DNA of 64,000 nt from Tenodera sinensis (taxonomy: Eukaryota > Arthropoda > Insecta > Mantodea > Mantidae), in contig CM060964.1 in NCBI GenBank assembly GCA_030765045.1, forward strand, positions 318,743,013-318,807,012. The letters are read 5' to 3'. A program made the position numbers and the translations under genes. Numbering within the stretch: position 1 is the first letter of the stretch; every line of letters begins with the position of its first letter. Below, piece after piece: positions 11,530 through 22,387 of the stretch. The notes below the pieces were generated by a model. It did no database searches. It was not told where the DNA came from and saw only the letters and a program-made list of their open reading frames with translations.

Positions 11530-11775
11530 AGAGGTAGAATCAGGACTAAAAAGGTCAACGCCATAGCCGGGATTTCAACCACGGAACTTCGGCTTCACGG
11601 GCAGTTGCTCTAACCAGCGAGCTACCATAGCCAACTTGCCAATCTGATTCCTATTTTCCCGGTACAGAACAAGGGAATCTCACATCTGAGATAAGTACCC
11701 CAAGGGTGACTTACAATCATAAGTACTTGATGTACCGGTTTTAAATAACATTTACATGGTAAGTGTTGTTGCTTC
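11530..11775 (-). mobile_element. tRNA-like SINE, second copy of the 6420-6710 family
   Basis: On the minus strand TAGCTCGCTGGTTAGAGCA is a good A box and GGTTGAAATCCC a good B box. The sequence before and after is shared with 6420-6710, including GATGTGAGA and CTACCTCTCAG at the 3' end. No clear target duplication was found. Confidence 0.6.
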
Positions 11776-11994
11776 TGCCAACAAACTTACTGCTGGTGTT
11801 TTAAACACACAAGCCGTGTGTGGGCAATGTTTACGATATAGAACCAGGACTGAAAAATTCAATGTCCATTTTTAGTTTCACTAGGACTAGAATTTCGTTC
11901 CCGTTTCTTCCTTAAAACAAATTTATTCACCAGTTCCTAAAAAGCACTCATATACACAGTATAGTTTGAATCACGCAGAGCAAATACAACAAAT

Positions 11995-12730
11995 CTAATG
12001 TGTTGCACTCACATGACTTTCTCTACTCTTGTACTAACTGTTCTTACAAACTCTTACTCAATCTTCATGTTAGATAAACATTTGCAGGAATGCTCTTATT
12101 GCTTATTTCCTTGTAGGTGCAAGGGGAATATGGGAATACAGTAGGCTTTGTGCGATAGTCAAATGCTTTAAAGCCAATCGCCATATGAAGGCTTTGAAAT
12201 ACCGTTCTCTTTGCATGGCCAAGAGATATAAAGGTGAATAACGACCTTCCGTTGGAGAAAAGTATAAGTACTGAAAAATCACACAAACAACAAGGAATAT
12301 CTCCGAAATGGTTGACTCAAAAAAAAAAAAATTGGGCATAAATTGTTTGTTTTAACGAAATCTATATTTTAGTACAGTAAGATTTGGTCTATCTCTTACG
12401 GTTTACCAGGTATGCAAAATTCATTAAGAGTAAACAGCCCTACATAGGCTGTAGTCAGAAAATTTAAAATATACTTTATTTGCCATAAAAATTTCTTAAA
12501 CATTGGCACCTTAATCAAAGTCGTTAGAGCCATTTTTGAAAAAATCAAAACTATCGAAAAATTTTCCATATAAGTAGTTTAGGGTGGAGAAGTTTTCTTC
12601 AAAATCTTTGTGTCGTACGCCTGAAAGATATTAAACTAAATACCAAATTTGGTTTTTATCCAACTTTTCCTTTTTGAGTTATGCTGTTCACAGACACACA
12701 TATGGACTTTTTTGTATTATTTTATAAAAA
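11995..12730 (+). repeat. REP-A unit, forward, tail truncated
   Basis: A well-conserved unit from AATGTGTTGCACTCACATGA to GAGTTATGCTGTTCACAG and a minimal CACACA. The ATCTCGACATCG tail is missing. A 12-bp A tract sits near 12319. Confidence 0.75.
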
Positions 12731-13448
12731 AAAAACGTGTGAGGTGAATGAAATTAATTCGTCATTGAAATTAAAAAAAGCTAACTGTACAAGGTCGGGC
12801 AAGACAGCTAATTATATTTTAAAGTCCTCGGCCATTGACTCAGATATAATGACAGGTGGTGAAAGTTTCAAAAAATAAGTAAAAGTAGAGAAAGAGATGT
12901 TTCCGTTAGATATTTAATCTTTGTCACTTAGAAGCTTCTTTGTTAAGAGTTAGAGGTCGCTTGTACTCGTTATGTTCCCGAGGGGCATAATACCGGAGTG
13001 CATACACCGTTACGTTCTAAGCGAATCCGGTTCTGTGAATGAAGTAATTTTCCACAGAGTCAAAGCACGATTACTACTTCGGAAGTGGTTTGATGGCTGG
13101 AGGCGGAAGTGAAGCTTAACCGCAATTGGCTTCTTCACGCAACACTTAAGATGTTTATAGTTGTGGTTGTAATAGCTATCCTCTGACATTTCATTGTCCT
13201 CAACACAGTAGTCATTTATGGTGGAATTATAGAGCTTTATTATGAATACTTGCAATGCCTACCGTTAATTACACTGGGAAACTTGCATTTCTCCTGGCTG
13301 TGTTATTGTATATAACTGGTCCAGATTGATTCAAAGCTTATTTTCCACAGTGAACTTATATATCAGTTCTATACTGAGAAATATTAAAGGATGCAACATG
13401 GACATTTGCAAGAAAATCCCGCCTGGGAATTATCCTTTATACGGAACA
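12731..13448. other. Unassigned spacer
   Basis: No recognised features beyond two short frames (65 and 81 codons) with no family resemblance that I can see. Confidence 0.35.
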
Positions 13449-13449
13449 C

Positions 13450-13476
<27 letters not shown>
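13450..13476. repeat. Poly-T tract
   Basis: About 27 consecutive T at the left edge of a reverse REP-A unit, where the CA site would be lost. It may be the A tail of an insertion on the minus strand. Confidence 0.8.
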
Positions 13477-13477
<1 letters not shown>

Positions 13478-13480
<3 letters not shown>

Positions 13481-14352
13481 CTGATTTTCTCAAAAATAGC
13501 TCTAACGATTTTCATGTTTAATAATTTTCATGAAAAGAGAAATATGTATCTTAAATTTTCTGGGAATGGCCTCTGAAATCCTCTTCATCTTGGATAACTT
13601 TTACATAACTGGTAAACCATAAGAAATAAACAAAATCTTAGTGCACGAAGAATATAAATTCTTGTTAAAGCACACAATTTATATCATATACATATTTTTT
13701 TGTCAAGAAAAATATTTTCGATGCACTCTTTGTTATTAGTTTAAATTTTCAAATATTTATAGTTTACTCGAATAGGAAGTTGTTATTCGTTTTTTAACTC
13801 TTGGGTACCTAACGAGAAGGAATTTTAAAGCGACCAGACCTTAAAATATTTGACTATCGCTTAAAGCCTACTGTATTCCCTTTTATCTTCTAGTTACAAG
13901 GAGAAAAGTATAAGTATTCAAACTCAAAACGAACAACAAGGAATACCTTGGAAGTGGTTAACGCCACGCAAAAAATGCGTCTTGCATTGTGTGTTTTAGC
14001 AGCTCTACATGTTTTATGTAGTAAGATTTTGTCTATTCCTTACGGTTTACCAGTTATGTGAAAGTCATCCTGAGTAAAGAGGACTTAAGGGGTTATTCCC
14101 TGAAAATTTAAGATATACTACACTTCATTTGACATGAAAATGTCTTAAAAATGTAATATTTTATCAAAACCATTAGAGCCATTTTTGAGAAAATAAGAAG
14201 TTCGAAAAATTGTCCATGTAAAGGGTAGTTTGATGAAAATCTTCATGTCACATGCTTGGAAGATGCTGAACTTAAATACCTAGTTAGGTTTTTTATTTTA
14301 TGGTTTTGGTCGTATTTAATACGACTAATCGTTTTTTCAATTATGCTGCACA

Positions 14353-14430
<78 letters not shown>

Positions 14431-14580
14431 CACAGAGAGAGACCATTTTCTAAACATGTTTTTTGTTTTTGTTTTTTTGTTTTTTGTTTTTGGCTCCAGG
14501 AGGCTTTCTTTGAAATTTCCACATCAAATTTTTGGGCGGATTACAATGCTTCCCTACCTAATAGAGATGGTAAAATGTTT
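13478..14580. repeat. REP-A inverted pair (reverse then forward) with (CA)n
   Basis: 13478-13905 is a reverse partial unit (ACATAACTGGTAAACCATAA near 13602). 13906-14580 is a forward partial unit that starts mid-unit at GAGAAAAGTATAAGTATT and carries CA at 14354-14434 and the tail CATCAAATTTTTGGGCGG. The two meet head-to-head at about 13905, so the breakpoint is inside the unit, not at its end. Confidence 0.7.
14354..14434. repeat. (CA)n microsatellite inside REP-A
   Basis: About 80 bp of CA with one CG interruption, immediately after ATGCTGCACAG, the family's CA site. Confidence 0.95.
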
Positions 14581-16139
14581 TTGTTAAACCCGTTATTTGG
14601 GTGCCAGAATGCTATAAGGTGGAGATGAATACCTTTTGTAATGAGTGTAGAAAACACTTGCACCATATAATTCGATTTACTTTAATTGTAAGTTATTCTG
14701 TTGGTTGCATCAGTCGCTAAGTATGCAAAAAGTACGATGCTGATGACTAGGGTTCAGATTTTTAGGTGCTAAAAACCTGAGAAATGTTTATTTTTTATGT
14801 GCTGAAAATTTCAAAAAATATGTGCTAAAACAAATACAATATTTTTTAAGATATGAATGGCTAAGTTAATACTAAGCAGACATTACTCGTGGCAGGGATC
14901 ACCAAGTACTGAGTTACAGTATACGACCATCTGATACCTTAAATTTTCCATCTCGAAACATTGACAATTGCCAAAAGGCACTCGACATAATTTCGAATGT
15001 TTCTTACCACTTAAATGTTGTGTTATTTCTGAACTTTAGTTCGCCGGACTGAAAATACAGGATTTTACCATTACAACTGAAAATACCCTTAAATTCTGCA
15101 GCATATTGTTGCACCTGGTAACTTGCACTACTTTTCACTTTGAGTATGTTTATTCACTATGAACTCGAAACTGTCGACACAATTACAAGATTTTTTGCGG
15201 ATTTACAAATGATAATTGACTATACAGTTTAATGACCACGTACAAGTATGAGTAGCGAGCTGTGAAGCTATAACAAATGCTTAATCAAGCACAAGACAGT
15301 GGAGGAATTCCCTATTCTTATCTTGCGGGGCTCATGTAGTTTGAGTAAGCAGGATGTTTATGTTTTCTTTACTATAGCTGGCATATCAGTTCTTCCAATA
15401 ATAAACAAAAATTGCGAAATCTGGGCTGTGTAAATGAGGATTAAAGAAGTTGGATAGTCACTTGCTAAAATTAATTCTGCTGTTGCTTTTAATTATTTTA
15501 ATCATGGGAGTTTTATACAATTTATGTAAATAATCAAAAATATTAGTTTACATAAAATCAGAAAACGTGTGTTATTGTGTGCAATAAAGCTTAAAATATT
15601 TGCTCCAGTGTGAATATCCAGCACATTAAACTCAGTTTCAAGTTCCTGTTAGGACGCAAATAAAATATGTATTTACCTAAAAATGTGAGCCGTATTGATG
15701 ACTAAATAAAGAAACTTGACCTTTAACGCAATTGTTTTCCTGTATGGATAGAGATGGACCACAGAGCCAGTGAAAGTGAGAATATGTATAGCAGTGTACA
15801 CAGAGCCAGTTTCCTCGGAGCCGGAAGAAAGTGAGAGCGAACGAGCGAAGTGTTTCCGGAAATGTTTGGGTAGCATGAAGCATGAGGCAGGGAGAGGAAG
15901 TGTGTCAAAGGTGAAGCACCACTATCGACAATATAGCCAATAGCAACACAAACATCACGCTGAACAAACTTACTCTTATTGTCACTAGTTTCCTCATGGT
16001 ATTGACAATCCTGTTTCATTGCATTGTCTTCCTGTGCGACAGCGGTTATCAGTGTGTGCTTTTAAGATAATGTTGATATCACTTACCTGGAAATCTTGCA
16101 CTTCACCCCACAGTTGAAAAGCTCATTTCCAAAGTGTCT
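14581..16139. other. Unassigned stretch
   Basis: A/T-rich, with no coding signal I trust. Overlapping frames of 67-98 codons at 15673-16019 on the minus strand occupy three different phases and share no family motif, so I read them as chance. Confidence 0.35.
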
Positions 16140-16292
16140 TAAATCCAAAAATGTTGCTTTTATTTTCTCTACTACGTACAGTAAGTAGGGGTAGTATAGT
16201 ATTCCAACCAAAAATTAGATGTCGAGATTTCACCGGAGATATATGTTTTGAGACCCCCTGAATAACAAAAAAAGCATTTTTAGAAAAAGGTC

Positions 16293-16297
16293 TGTGT

Positions 16298-16367
<70 letters not shown>
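16293..16367. repeat. (TG)n microsatellite inside REP-A
   Basis: TG dinucleotides at the family's CA site, read in reverse orientation, followed by TGTGGACAGCATAACTC. Confidence 0.95.
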
Positions 16368-16368
<1 letters not shown>

Positions 16369-16744
16369 TGTGGACAGCATAACTCAAAAACGAAAAGTCG
16401 GTTAAAAACCAAAGTTGGTATTTAACTTTAATGTCTTTCAAGGATATGACACAAAGATTTTGAAGAAAATAGCCCCACCCTAGACTACCCTTTACATGGA
16501 AAATTTTTCGAACATTTTGATTTTCTTGAAAATAGCTCTAACGATGTTGATTAAAATGACATATTTAAGATATTTTTATGACAAATGAAATGTATATTTT
16601 GAATTTTCTGGCTATAGCTTATATGGTACTGTTTACTCTGAATGACTTTTGAATAACTCGTAAATCGTAAGAGATAGACAAAATCTTACTCTACAAAAAT
16701 GTAGATCATGCTAAAACACACAATTTATTTCTCAATTTTTTATC

Positions 16745-16747
16745 TAT

Positions 16748-16778
<31 letters not shown>

Positions 16779-16903
16779 TTCATTCATTCATTCATTCATT
16801 CATTCATTCATTCATTCATTCATTCATTCATTCATTCATTCATTCATTCATTCATTCATTCGTTCATTCATTCATTCATTCATTCATTCATTCATTCATT
16901 CAT

Positions 16904-16966
<63 letters not shown>

Positions 16967-16968
16967 TT
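16745..16968. repeat. Compound (TTTA)n(TTCA)n(TTTA)n microsatellite
   Basis: About 224 bp in three blocks: TTTA repeats, then TTCA repeats with one TTCG, then TTTA again. It lies inside a REP-A unit between the GTAGATC(A) segment and GTGTAGAGTAAACCATTTCG, at a point that is not repetitive in other copies. The 91-codon F/I/H/S frame is an artefact of the tract. Confidence 0.95.
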
Positions 16969-17960
16969 TTTTGTGTAGAGTAAACCATTTCGGAGATATT
17001 CCTTGTTATTTGTGCCAGTTTCGGAAAACTAAAAACTTTTGTGAAATGCAACATCGTTGTTCATTTTTTATATGTTAAGCGTGCAAAGAGAATGGGATCT
17101 CAAAGCTTCAAAAAGTTTGACTATCACTCAAAGCCTATTGTATTCTAATATTCCCCTTGTACCTACAAGGAAATAAGCAATAGCATAATTTGTACAAATG
17201 TTTATCTCAACTAACACGAAGAAGATATAGGAATAACATTTTGTAAGAATGGTTAGTACAAGAGTAGAGAAAGTCATGTGAGTGCAACATATCAGATTAT
17301 TTATATGTTAACCGTGCAAAGAGAACGGAGTTTGAAAGCTTTAAAGATTTGACTATCGCACATAGCCTACTGTATTCTCATAATCCCGTTGCACGAGGAA
17401 GAAAACGAGCAATAAAATAATTTCTGCAAATGTTTATCTCAACTAGCTCGAAAAAGATCAAACAGTAAGAATTTGTTAGAATGGTCAGTACAGGAGTAGA
17501 GAAAGTCATGTGAGTGCAACACATCAGATTTTTTGTGGAGTGAACCATTTCTGAGATATTACTTTTATTTGTCTCACTCCTACAATACTTAGTTTTCTTA
17601 AGGAGAAGGTTATTCACTTTTTTATCTCTTGGCCATATAAAGAGAATTCATTTAGTGACCGGCTTCAAAATATATGATTACCACTGTATTCTCATGTTCC
17701 CCTTGCACCTACAAGAAAATTACTAATAAGATAATTTCTACAAATGCTTATCTCGAATAACACGAAGAAGATAGAAAAATAAGTGTTTGTAACAATAGTC
17801 AGTACATAGTACCGAGAAAGCCATGTGAGTGCAACACATCAGATTGTTTTTTATCTTTCCCTACTACGTACTTAACAATAAGTAGGGGAAGTGTGGTATT
17901 CCACCCAATAATTCTATACCGGAATTTCACCGAAATACATATTTTGAAACTTCCTGTAAG

Positions 17961-17967
<7 letters not shown>

Positions 17968-18009
<42 letters not shown>
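17968..18009. repeat. Poly-A tract
   Basis: About 40 A after a short CACACA, at the CA site of a reverse REP-A tail. The REP-A sequence does not resume afterwards, so this may mark the 3' end of an insertion. Confidence 0.85.
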
Positions 18010-18019
<10 letters not shown>

Positions 18020-18428
18020 CTCACATGGTTAGAAAAGGTGGGTGTGTGCGCGCGCGCACGTCAGTCTGTATTAGAAGCAACCACATTTTGCCAATATTTC
18101 ACATACATAGAAGGCATGACAGTGTTAACATCCCAGGTTAATTCCTGGACACATGCCCTGGCCTTGCGGTCACCGTATAGAGTTTCATGGAGGCATGTTT
18201 CCGTAAACATTATATTTCAATGTTATGTAATTTGCATTTATGCAATAAGTATGTAAAGTGATATATACTTTTCTACATGAATAATTAAAACCACGAATGA
18301 AAAATTCGTATGTCCTTCACACATAGGTCGCCTGCATTAGCTTTCATATCTGCTGTCATGTACTTTGTATAAATAAGACAGAGCTGGCATTTATATATGT
18401 TTCAAATAACATCGTAACTAAACGCAGG

Positions 18429-19040
18429 GAACCGAGCGGGATGGCTAAATCGGTAACGTCAGTCATTCGGGGGTCACGGGTTCGATCCCCGTGGCTGACT
18501 TTCCTGACCCATGGGTTTTGTCGGAGGTTTCCCCGCCTCGCCAAACGAATGCTGGGAAGGATTTCCATATCCTACGAATTTCCTGTCTCTTCATTTCGCT
18601 ACATTAATCACTTCATTTCACCCTTCATACCGTAAGGTTTCTTTCACGGTTGGAAGGGATGGCGAGCGTCGCGACAGCAGCATGGCGGGGGAACCAAAGC
18701 GCTTTGGAAAACTCATCCCCCAGATTAGAAGCGAGGCTACTGGTTTCCACCCTCCCCCTCCTCATGGGATGGTACAAGCCCGAGGGGGGAGAGGAGCCGA
18801 TTTCCGAGTCCCGCGCCTCGCGGGTGGGATAGGATCCAGGCTGAGCCAGCCTCCGCCGGGATGCTTTTAACTGGAAAATGTAGGAACCTTGCGCTCTGTT
18901 CTGTCGTGGCAACGTTCCAGCCACCCTTCAGATCCATTCGCCTTATGCATGCTCCCGGGGGTTGCCCCGTTAGGGCATAGGCACAAGAGACCGCCTTTCG
19001 TTCGAGTGCTAAGTCCCCCTCCGGAGGTTGTCATTGAGTC
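18429..19040 (+). mobile_element. Long tRNA-headed SINE
   Basis: Flanked by AAACGCAGG at 18420-18428 and 19041-19049. The head contains GGATGGCTAAATCGG (A-box-like) and GGGTTCGATCCCC (perfect B box), followed by CCTGACCCATGGGTTTTGTC and TGGGAAGGATTTCC, words shared with the SINEs at 19523, 22931 and 52616. The 3' third is shared with 10485-11086. It is G/C-rich against an A/T-rich background. Frames of 60-119 codons inside it are in conflicting phases and not coding. Confidence 0.75.
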
Positions 19041-19522
19041 AAACGCAGGAAAGAAAGCCCAAAAAGTTTGAATAATTAATATAATGCTAGATAAGGACCC
19101 ATCTCCAGCGGATTTGAACCTGCGACATCGGACCAAATATCTAATGAAACCATTTCTACAAATGTTTAACTTGATTAACCTGAAGAGCACATAAGCATTA
19201 GTTTTTTAAACAATGACTTGTTGAACAATGGACAGAGAAAGTAGTATGAATCTAACACATAAGAACTCTTTTTCTCTCTAGCTTAGGTTCTTATAACTAC
19301 GAAGTCATTCACGACGGATTTGTTAGGAGATACAGTTAGTCTTCTGCTTCCCATCGCTATAACATGCCATCTTGCTTTGTCACACGTCCACATAGACTTT
19401 TGTGTTAGGCAACTGTATTTCTGCTTCGGCACGTGATCGGGTAGGTGCCATTAGGGTGCCGTCTAGTCTTGCTGCTTTTATTATCTGTGAATAGATGGCA
19501 GAGTTTAGCTACTATTGCATCT

Positions 19523-20080
19523 ATTTACCGAGGGAGATGGCTCCGCGGTAACGTGCGAGACTTGCATTCGGGAGTTCATGGGTTCGATTCTCCCGGCTGA
19601 CCTTCCTGACCCATCGACTTTTCCGAGGTTTCCACGGGTCGAGTACTGGGAAGGATACTTACATCCTCTGAATTTCATGTCCCTCCATTTAATTTGACCT
19701 TCATTTGAATCCGATCTTTCAGCGTCGGAGGTATTGGCGATGGGCAACTTTGGTGCTGTTGTGTGGGGATTTGCAAACTGCAACTGCTGTTCTCGACGGA
19801 TAGGTGGTATTGTAGTCGCCTGACCTGCTGGGATGGACCGCTGTCGAAACCCATGAGGTTGGTGGCTGCTTGTCAAACCCTGGTGTCAAGATGAATCTCC
19901 AGCAGTAAAGGAACCCTCACGTTGACTCGCGCTACTCGTCCGGGCTCCAACGCGCCCGCAGAGTGCTCTCACTTTGTGCCTACCTCCCGGGGTCTGACAC
20001 TGTAGCCTCAACAGTTGGCTCAGTGTGGAATCCCCTCCGTACATACTCTACCTCTACCTCTACCTCTTCCTCTACCATTT
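19523..20080 (+). mobile_element. Long tRNA-headed SINE with CTACCT-type tail
   Basis: Head GAGGGAGATGGCTCCGCGGT and B box GGGTTCGATTCTC, then CCTTCCTGACCCAT and CTGGGAAGGATA as in related copies. The middle differs from 18429-19040, and the 3' end runs into CTCTACCTCTACCTCTACC (about 20046-20078). I did not find a convincing target duplication. Confidence 0.6.
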
Positions 20081-20087
20081 TCATTTT

Positions 20088-20190
20088 TACTTTCTCTACT
20101 ACGTACCTAACAGTCAAGTAGCGTATTGTACCAAAAATTTGACACCGAGATTTCATTGAAACGCATGTTTCTAGACTGCCTAAAACAATT
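20088..20190 (-). repeat. REP-A tail fragment, reverse
   Basis: TTACTTTCTCTACTACGTAC, then ACACCGAGATTTCATTG and ACGCATGTTTCTAGACTGCC. Only the terminal ~100 bp of the unit are present. Confidence 0.65.
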
Positions 20191-20289
20191 TTCACTAAAG
20201 AAACAAACGAGATATAACAATAGTGTTTAAATAAATTAATATGTTACGATATAAAATAGTCAATTGCATTTTATTGTTAAATGATGGTA

Positions 20290-21488
20290 AGAGAGCCACT
20301 ATTTATATTTTAGTCTAATAATAAAAACAGTAAATTGTCATTGAAAATTTATTTATTGTTTTTCGAAATATTCTCCTTGATGATCAAAGCACTTTTGCAT
20401 GCGTTTGAACCATTTGCCATAGCATTCTTTCCAACCTGCTACAGACACATCCAAACATGGTTTTTGAATGCATCAACAACTTGTTCTGCCGACGAAAACG
20501 TTGTCCTCACATTTTATTCTTGACGTTTGGGAACAAAAAGAAGTCACTGGGTGCCAAATCAAGGCTGTACGGCAGAGGAACCATCAATTCGATTTTTTGA
20601 GTGTTCAAATAGTCGGTTGTTAGACGAGATATGTAAGCGCTTGCATTGTCTTAAAGAACAATCCGATGGTGCTTGTTTTTCTTATTTCACCGAAGACTTC
20701 CTGCAAGCAAATAGCTGTATACCATTCAAAATTGACTTTTTTACGTTCTTTTAAGGGCACTGTTGCCATATGACCAGTTTTTTATGAAAGAAAACAGGTT
20801 ATCATTTGTTTCGAAGTACTTCGAGCGCGAACAACTTTTGTTGGATTTGGTTCATCTTGAAACACCCATACTGTCGACTGCTGTTTATGTTCCGCCTCAT
20901 ACACATAGGTCCATGATTAGTCTCCTTTTAAAATTTTATGTATGTCTTTTGAAGCATCACCATTCTATTCCTTGAGTATCGGTGTGCACCAATCAACAGA
21001 AGCAATATCTTATATATGCATGTGGTACTAATGCCTGGGGTTGCCTCTAACTCACAGTATGTTCCATGATGATCTTGCATAATCAGCTTTTGCACAGCAT
21101 CAATATTTTCTGGCACAAGAACTGATGTTTCACGACCTTCACGAATTTCGTCACTGACGGAAAGGCGGCCACGATTAAACTCGTTATACCAGTGTTTCGC
21201 AGTGGCAAAGGATGGAGCTTCATCATAAAATGTCGAAGCAAGTGAATTGATGCATTCTTGTCTTGATAATCGTCGAAAGTCGTAATAAATCATGGCATGA
21301 ACATTTTCACGAGTTAATTCTATTTTTTCGCTCAGGAAACGATTTCCAAGTCACTGCAAACAACATAAAGCTGTATTGACAAAATATCTGGATTATGGTA
21401 AAAAATGCCAAATTTTCCCGTGGGAACGCCAGATGGCACCTACAACAATCAGTGTTGCCAAGGCTCAAAACATAAGTAGTCACCCTCG
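20290..21488 (-). mobile_element. Decayed mariner element with terminal inverted repeats and TA duplication
   Basis: Both ends are flanked by TA (20288-20289 and 21489-21490). The terminal ~25 bp match as inverted repeats with about 70% identity (left AGAGAGCCACTATTTAT, right reverse complement CGAGGGTGACTACTTAT). The 1199-bp length is about 85 bp short of a full-length mariner, which agrees with the ~28-residue deletion seen in the transposase. Confidence 0.8.
20353..21323 (-). pseudogene. mariner transposase, disrupted
   Basis: Tc1/mariner-superfamily DD34D transposase, which would cut and rejoin element ends at TA sites. The N-terminal helix-turn-helix part is open for 121 codons (20928-21293) and includes NEFNRGRLSVSDEIREGRE and PENIDAVQKLIMQDHHGTY. 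Further on, in other frames, are QQSTVWVFQDEPNP, a DNASA segment, SLDLAPSDFFLFP (third catalytic Asp) and the C-terminus RMQKCFDHQGEYFEKQ, with stop at 20353-20355. A stop replaces the residue after the first catalytic GD. About 28 residues are missing between the second helix-turn-helix and the catalytic core. There are several stops and frameshifts, so it is certainly inactive. The family is familiar from many insects and from the SETMAR fusion. Confidence 0.85.
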
Positions 21489-21525
21489 TATACTATGAAA
21501 ATAAAAAAATAAAATAAAAAGAACA

Positions 21526-21550
21526 CTTCAAGTATTTTTTGCAATACTTG
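21526..21550. other. Short perfect hairpin
   Basis: TCAAGTATT and AATACTTGA are separated by 6 bp, giving a 9-bp stem. No terminator or element end is evident, so the role is unknown. Confidence 0.5.
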
Positions 21551-21655
21551 ATACGTAAGTTACTCATTACGAACACATATTTGGTAGTGTAAGCTAAATA
21601 TACAATTCATTTACCAATTACCATGGCAAAAAAGCTAAAACTGGTCTTTAGTACT

Positions 21656-21710
21656 TACGGTACCAGGAGGAAATGACGTAACTAATACGGTATCAGTAGG
21701 AAATGACGTC
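21656..21710. repeat. Two 25-bp direct repeats with TGACGT cores
   Basis: TACGGTACCAGGAGGAAATG and TACGGTATCAGTAGGAAATG, each followed by ACGT(A/C), are spaced 30 bp apart. The TGACGT(C)A core resembles a CREB/ATF site. They lie just 3' of a recombinase-like remnant on the minus strand. This could be element-internal regulation or chance. Confidence 0.4.
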
Positions 21711-21727
21711 ACACCCAAGAGCATACT

Positions 21728-22082
21728 AACCTAAAAATAAGTTAGTAATGAATCCTTAGCAAAATATGCCGATAAAACTGCCTCACTGGTATAACTTAAC
21801 GTTTTTATCAAAACACCACTTTCGGAAAGCATTGTAAGCTTCAACATATATTTGTTTTGATTTCACTTGTAAAAGTGATGAGCATGCTAGATCCGCAGCT
21901 TCTTCAATAGCAATATCGCTCATTTTATGCAGCTTTACTCCTTGATAATAACTATCAAAAGTCGAAAGATTCAATTCGACTGCATGAACAAATAACTTAG
22001 AAACCAACATATGTGTTACTTCAAGTAAAGCATCTATTGCGAAATTCACTAACAAAAGAGTGGATAAGAAGGCTTTGCCCAT
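21728..22082 (-). pseudogene. Tyrosine-recombinase-like (Crypton-type) N-terminal remnant
   Basis: A 99-codon open frame (21783-22082) ends with ADLACSSLLQVKSKQIYVEAYNAFRKWC (shown here only as the motif ADLACSSLL...KSKQIY...AYNAF..WC). After a frameshift it continues EAVLSAYFAKDS. This pattern (K-S-K-x-x-Y-x-x-A-Y-x-x-F-x-x-W, then x-x-x-L-x-A-Y-F) resembles the SAM-like N-terminal domain of recombinase-type proteins common in insect genomes. The catalytic R-H-R-Y region is not in the window, so the assignment is tentative. The 5' part is not recognised. Confidence 0.4.
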
Positions 22083-22314
22083 ATAATTTAGATGTAGCTT
22101 TTCATTTGTTCACATAGAGAATTCATGTTTCCTTAATGTTAAATAAAATATGTATAAGCAATTTTGATTTATTATTGCTTTTTACGGGGTTTTCAATAAG
22201 TGCAAAAAGTAATTGACTAAACACAAACTGTAAATGACTTATCAGTTCTCGAATGCTTGCGAAAACTCGACACTGTGGGTCTCGTATTCCCAAAATGCAT
22301 TCTCGACCTGGTAA

Positions 22315-22386
22315 GTATCACAGGTCTACTTTTACTATCACATCATCCTAAAATATCACAACTTTTGGTGCACCTTACAGCAAAAT
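22315..22386 (-). pseudogene. trnQ: Nuclear copy of mitochondrial trnQ (NUMT)
   Basis: The minus strand reads ATTTTGCTGTAAGGTGCACC followed by AAAAGTTGTGATATTTTAGG. This resembles insect mitochondrial tRNA-Gln (D-arm TTTTGG...GCAC, anticodon stem AAAAGT). It ends just before a trnM-like sequence on the opposite strand, exactly as in the ancestral insect mitochondrial order trnQ(-)-trnM(+). The anticodon loop looks one base short, consistent with decay. Confidence 0.5.
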
Positions 22387-22387
22387 G

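Larger units (their letters stand above)
16140..17970 (-). repeat. REP-A tandem array, reverse (one full and about three partial units)
   Basis: Read right to left, unit boundaries recur as CATGTGAGTGCAACA(C/T)ATCAG at about 17275, 17510 and 17825. The first unit (16140-17300) is complete and holds both a TG tract and a large tetranucleotide insertion. The next two are short (about 230 and 320 bp) and lack the middle or tail. The last begins with its tail at 17850 and is cut by a poly-A tract. The array shows local amplification with internal deletions. Confidence 0.75.

Noticed and set aside
12065..12339. Recurring short proteins in REP-A (also 3921-4157, 58283-58474, 61062-61325)
   Set aside because: The translations resemble each other only because the DNA is repeated. 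Frames break at different places, lie on strands set by orientation, and contain no known domain.
15673..16019. Three overlapping minus-strand frames (67-98 codons)
   Set aside because: Different phases overlap with equal openness and no motifs; chance in A/T-poor local sequence.
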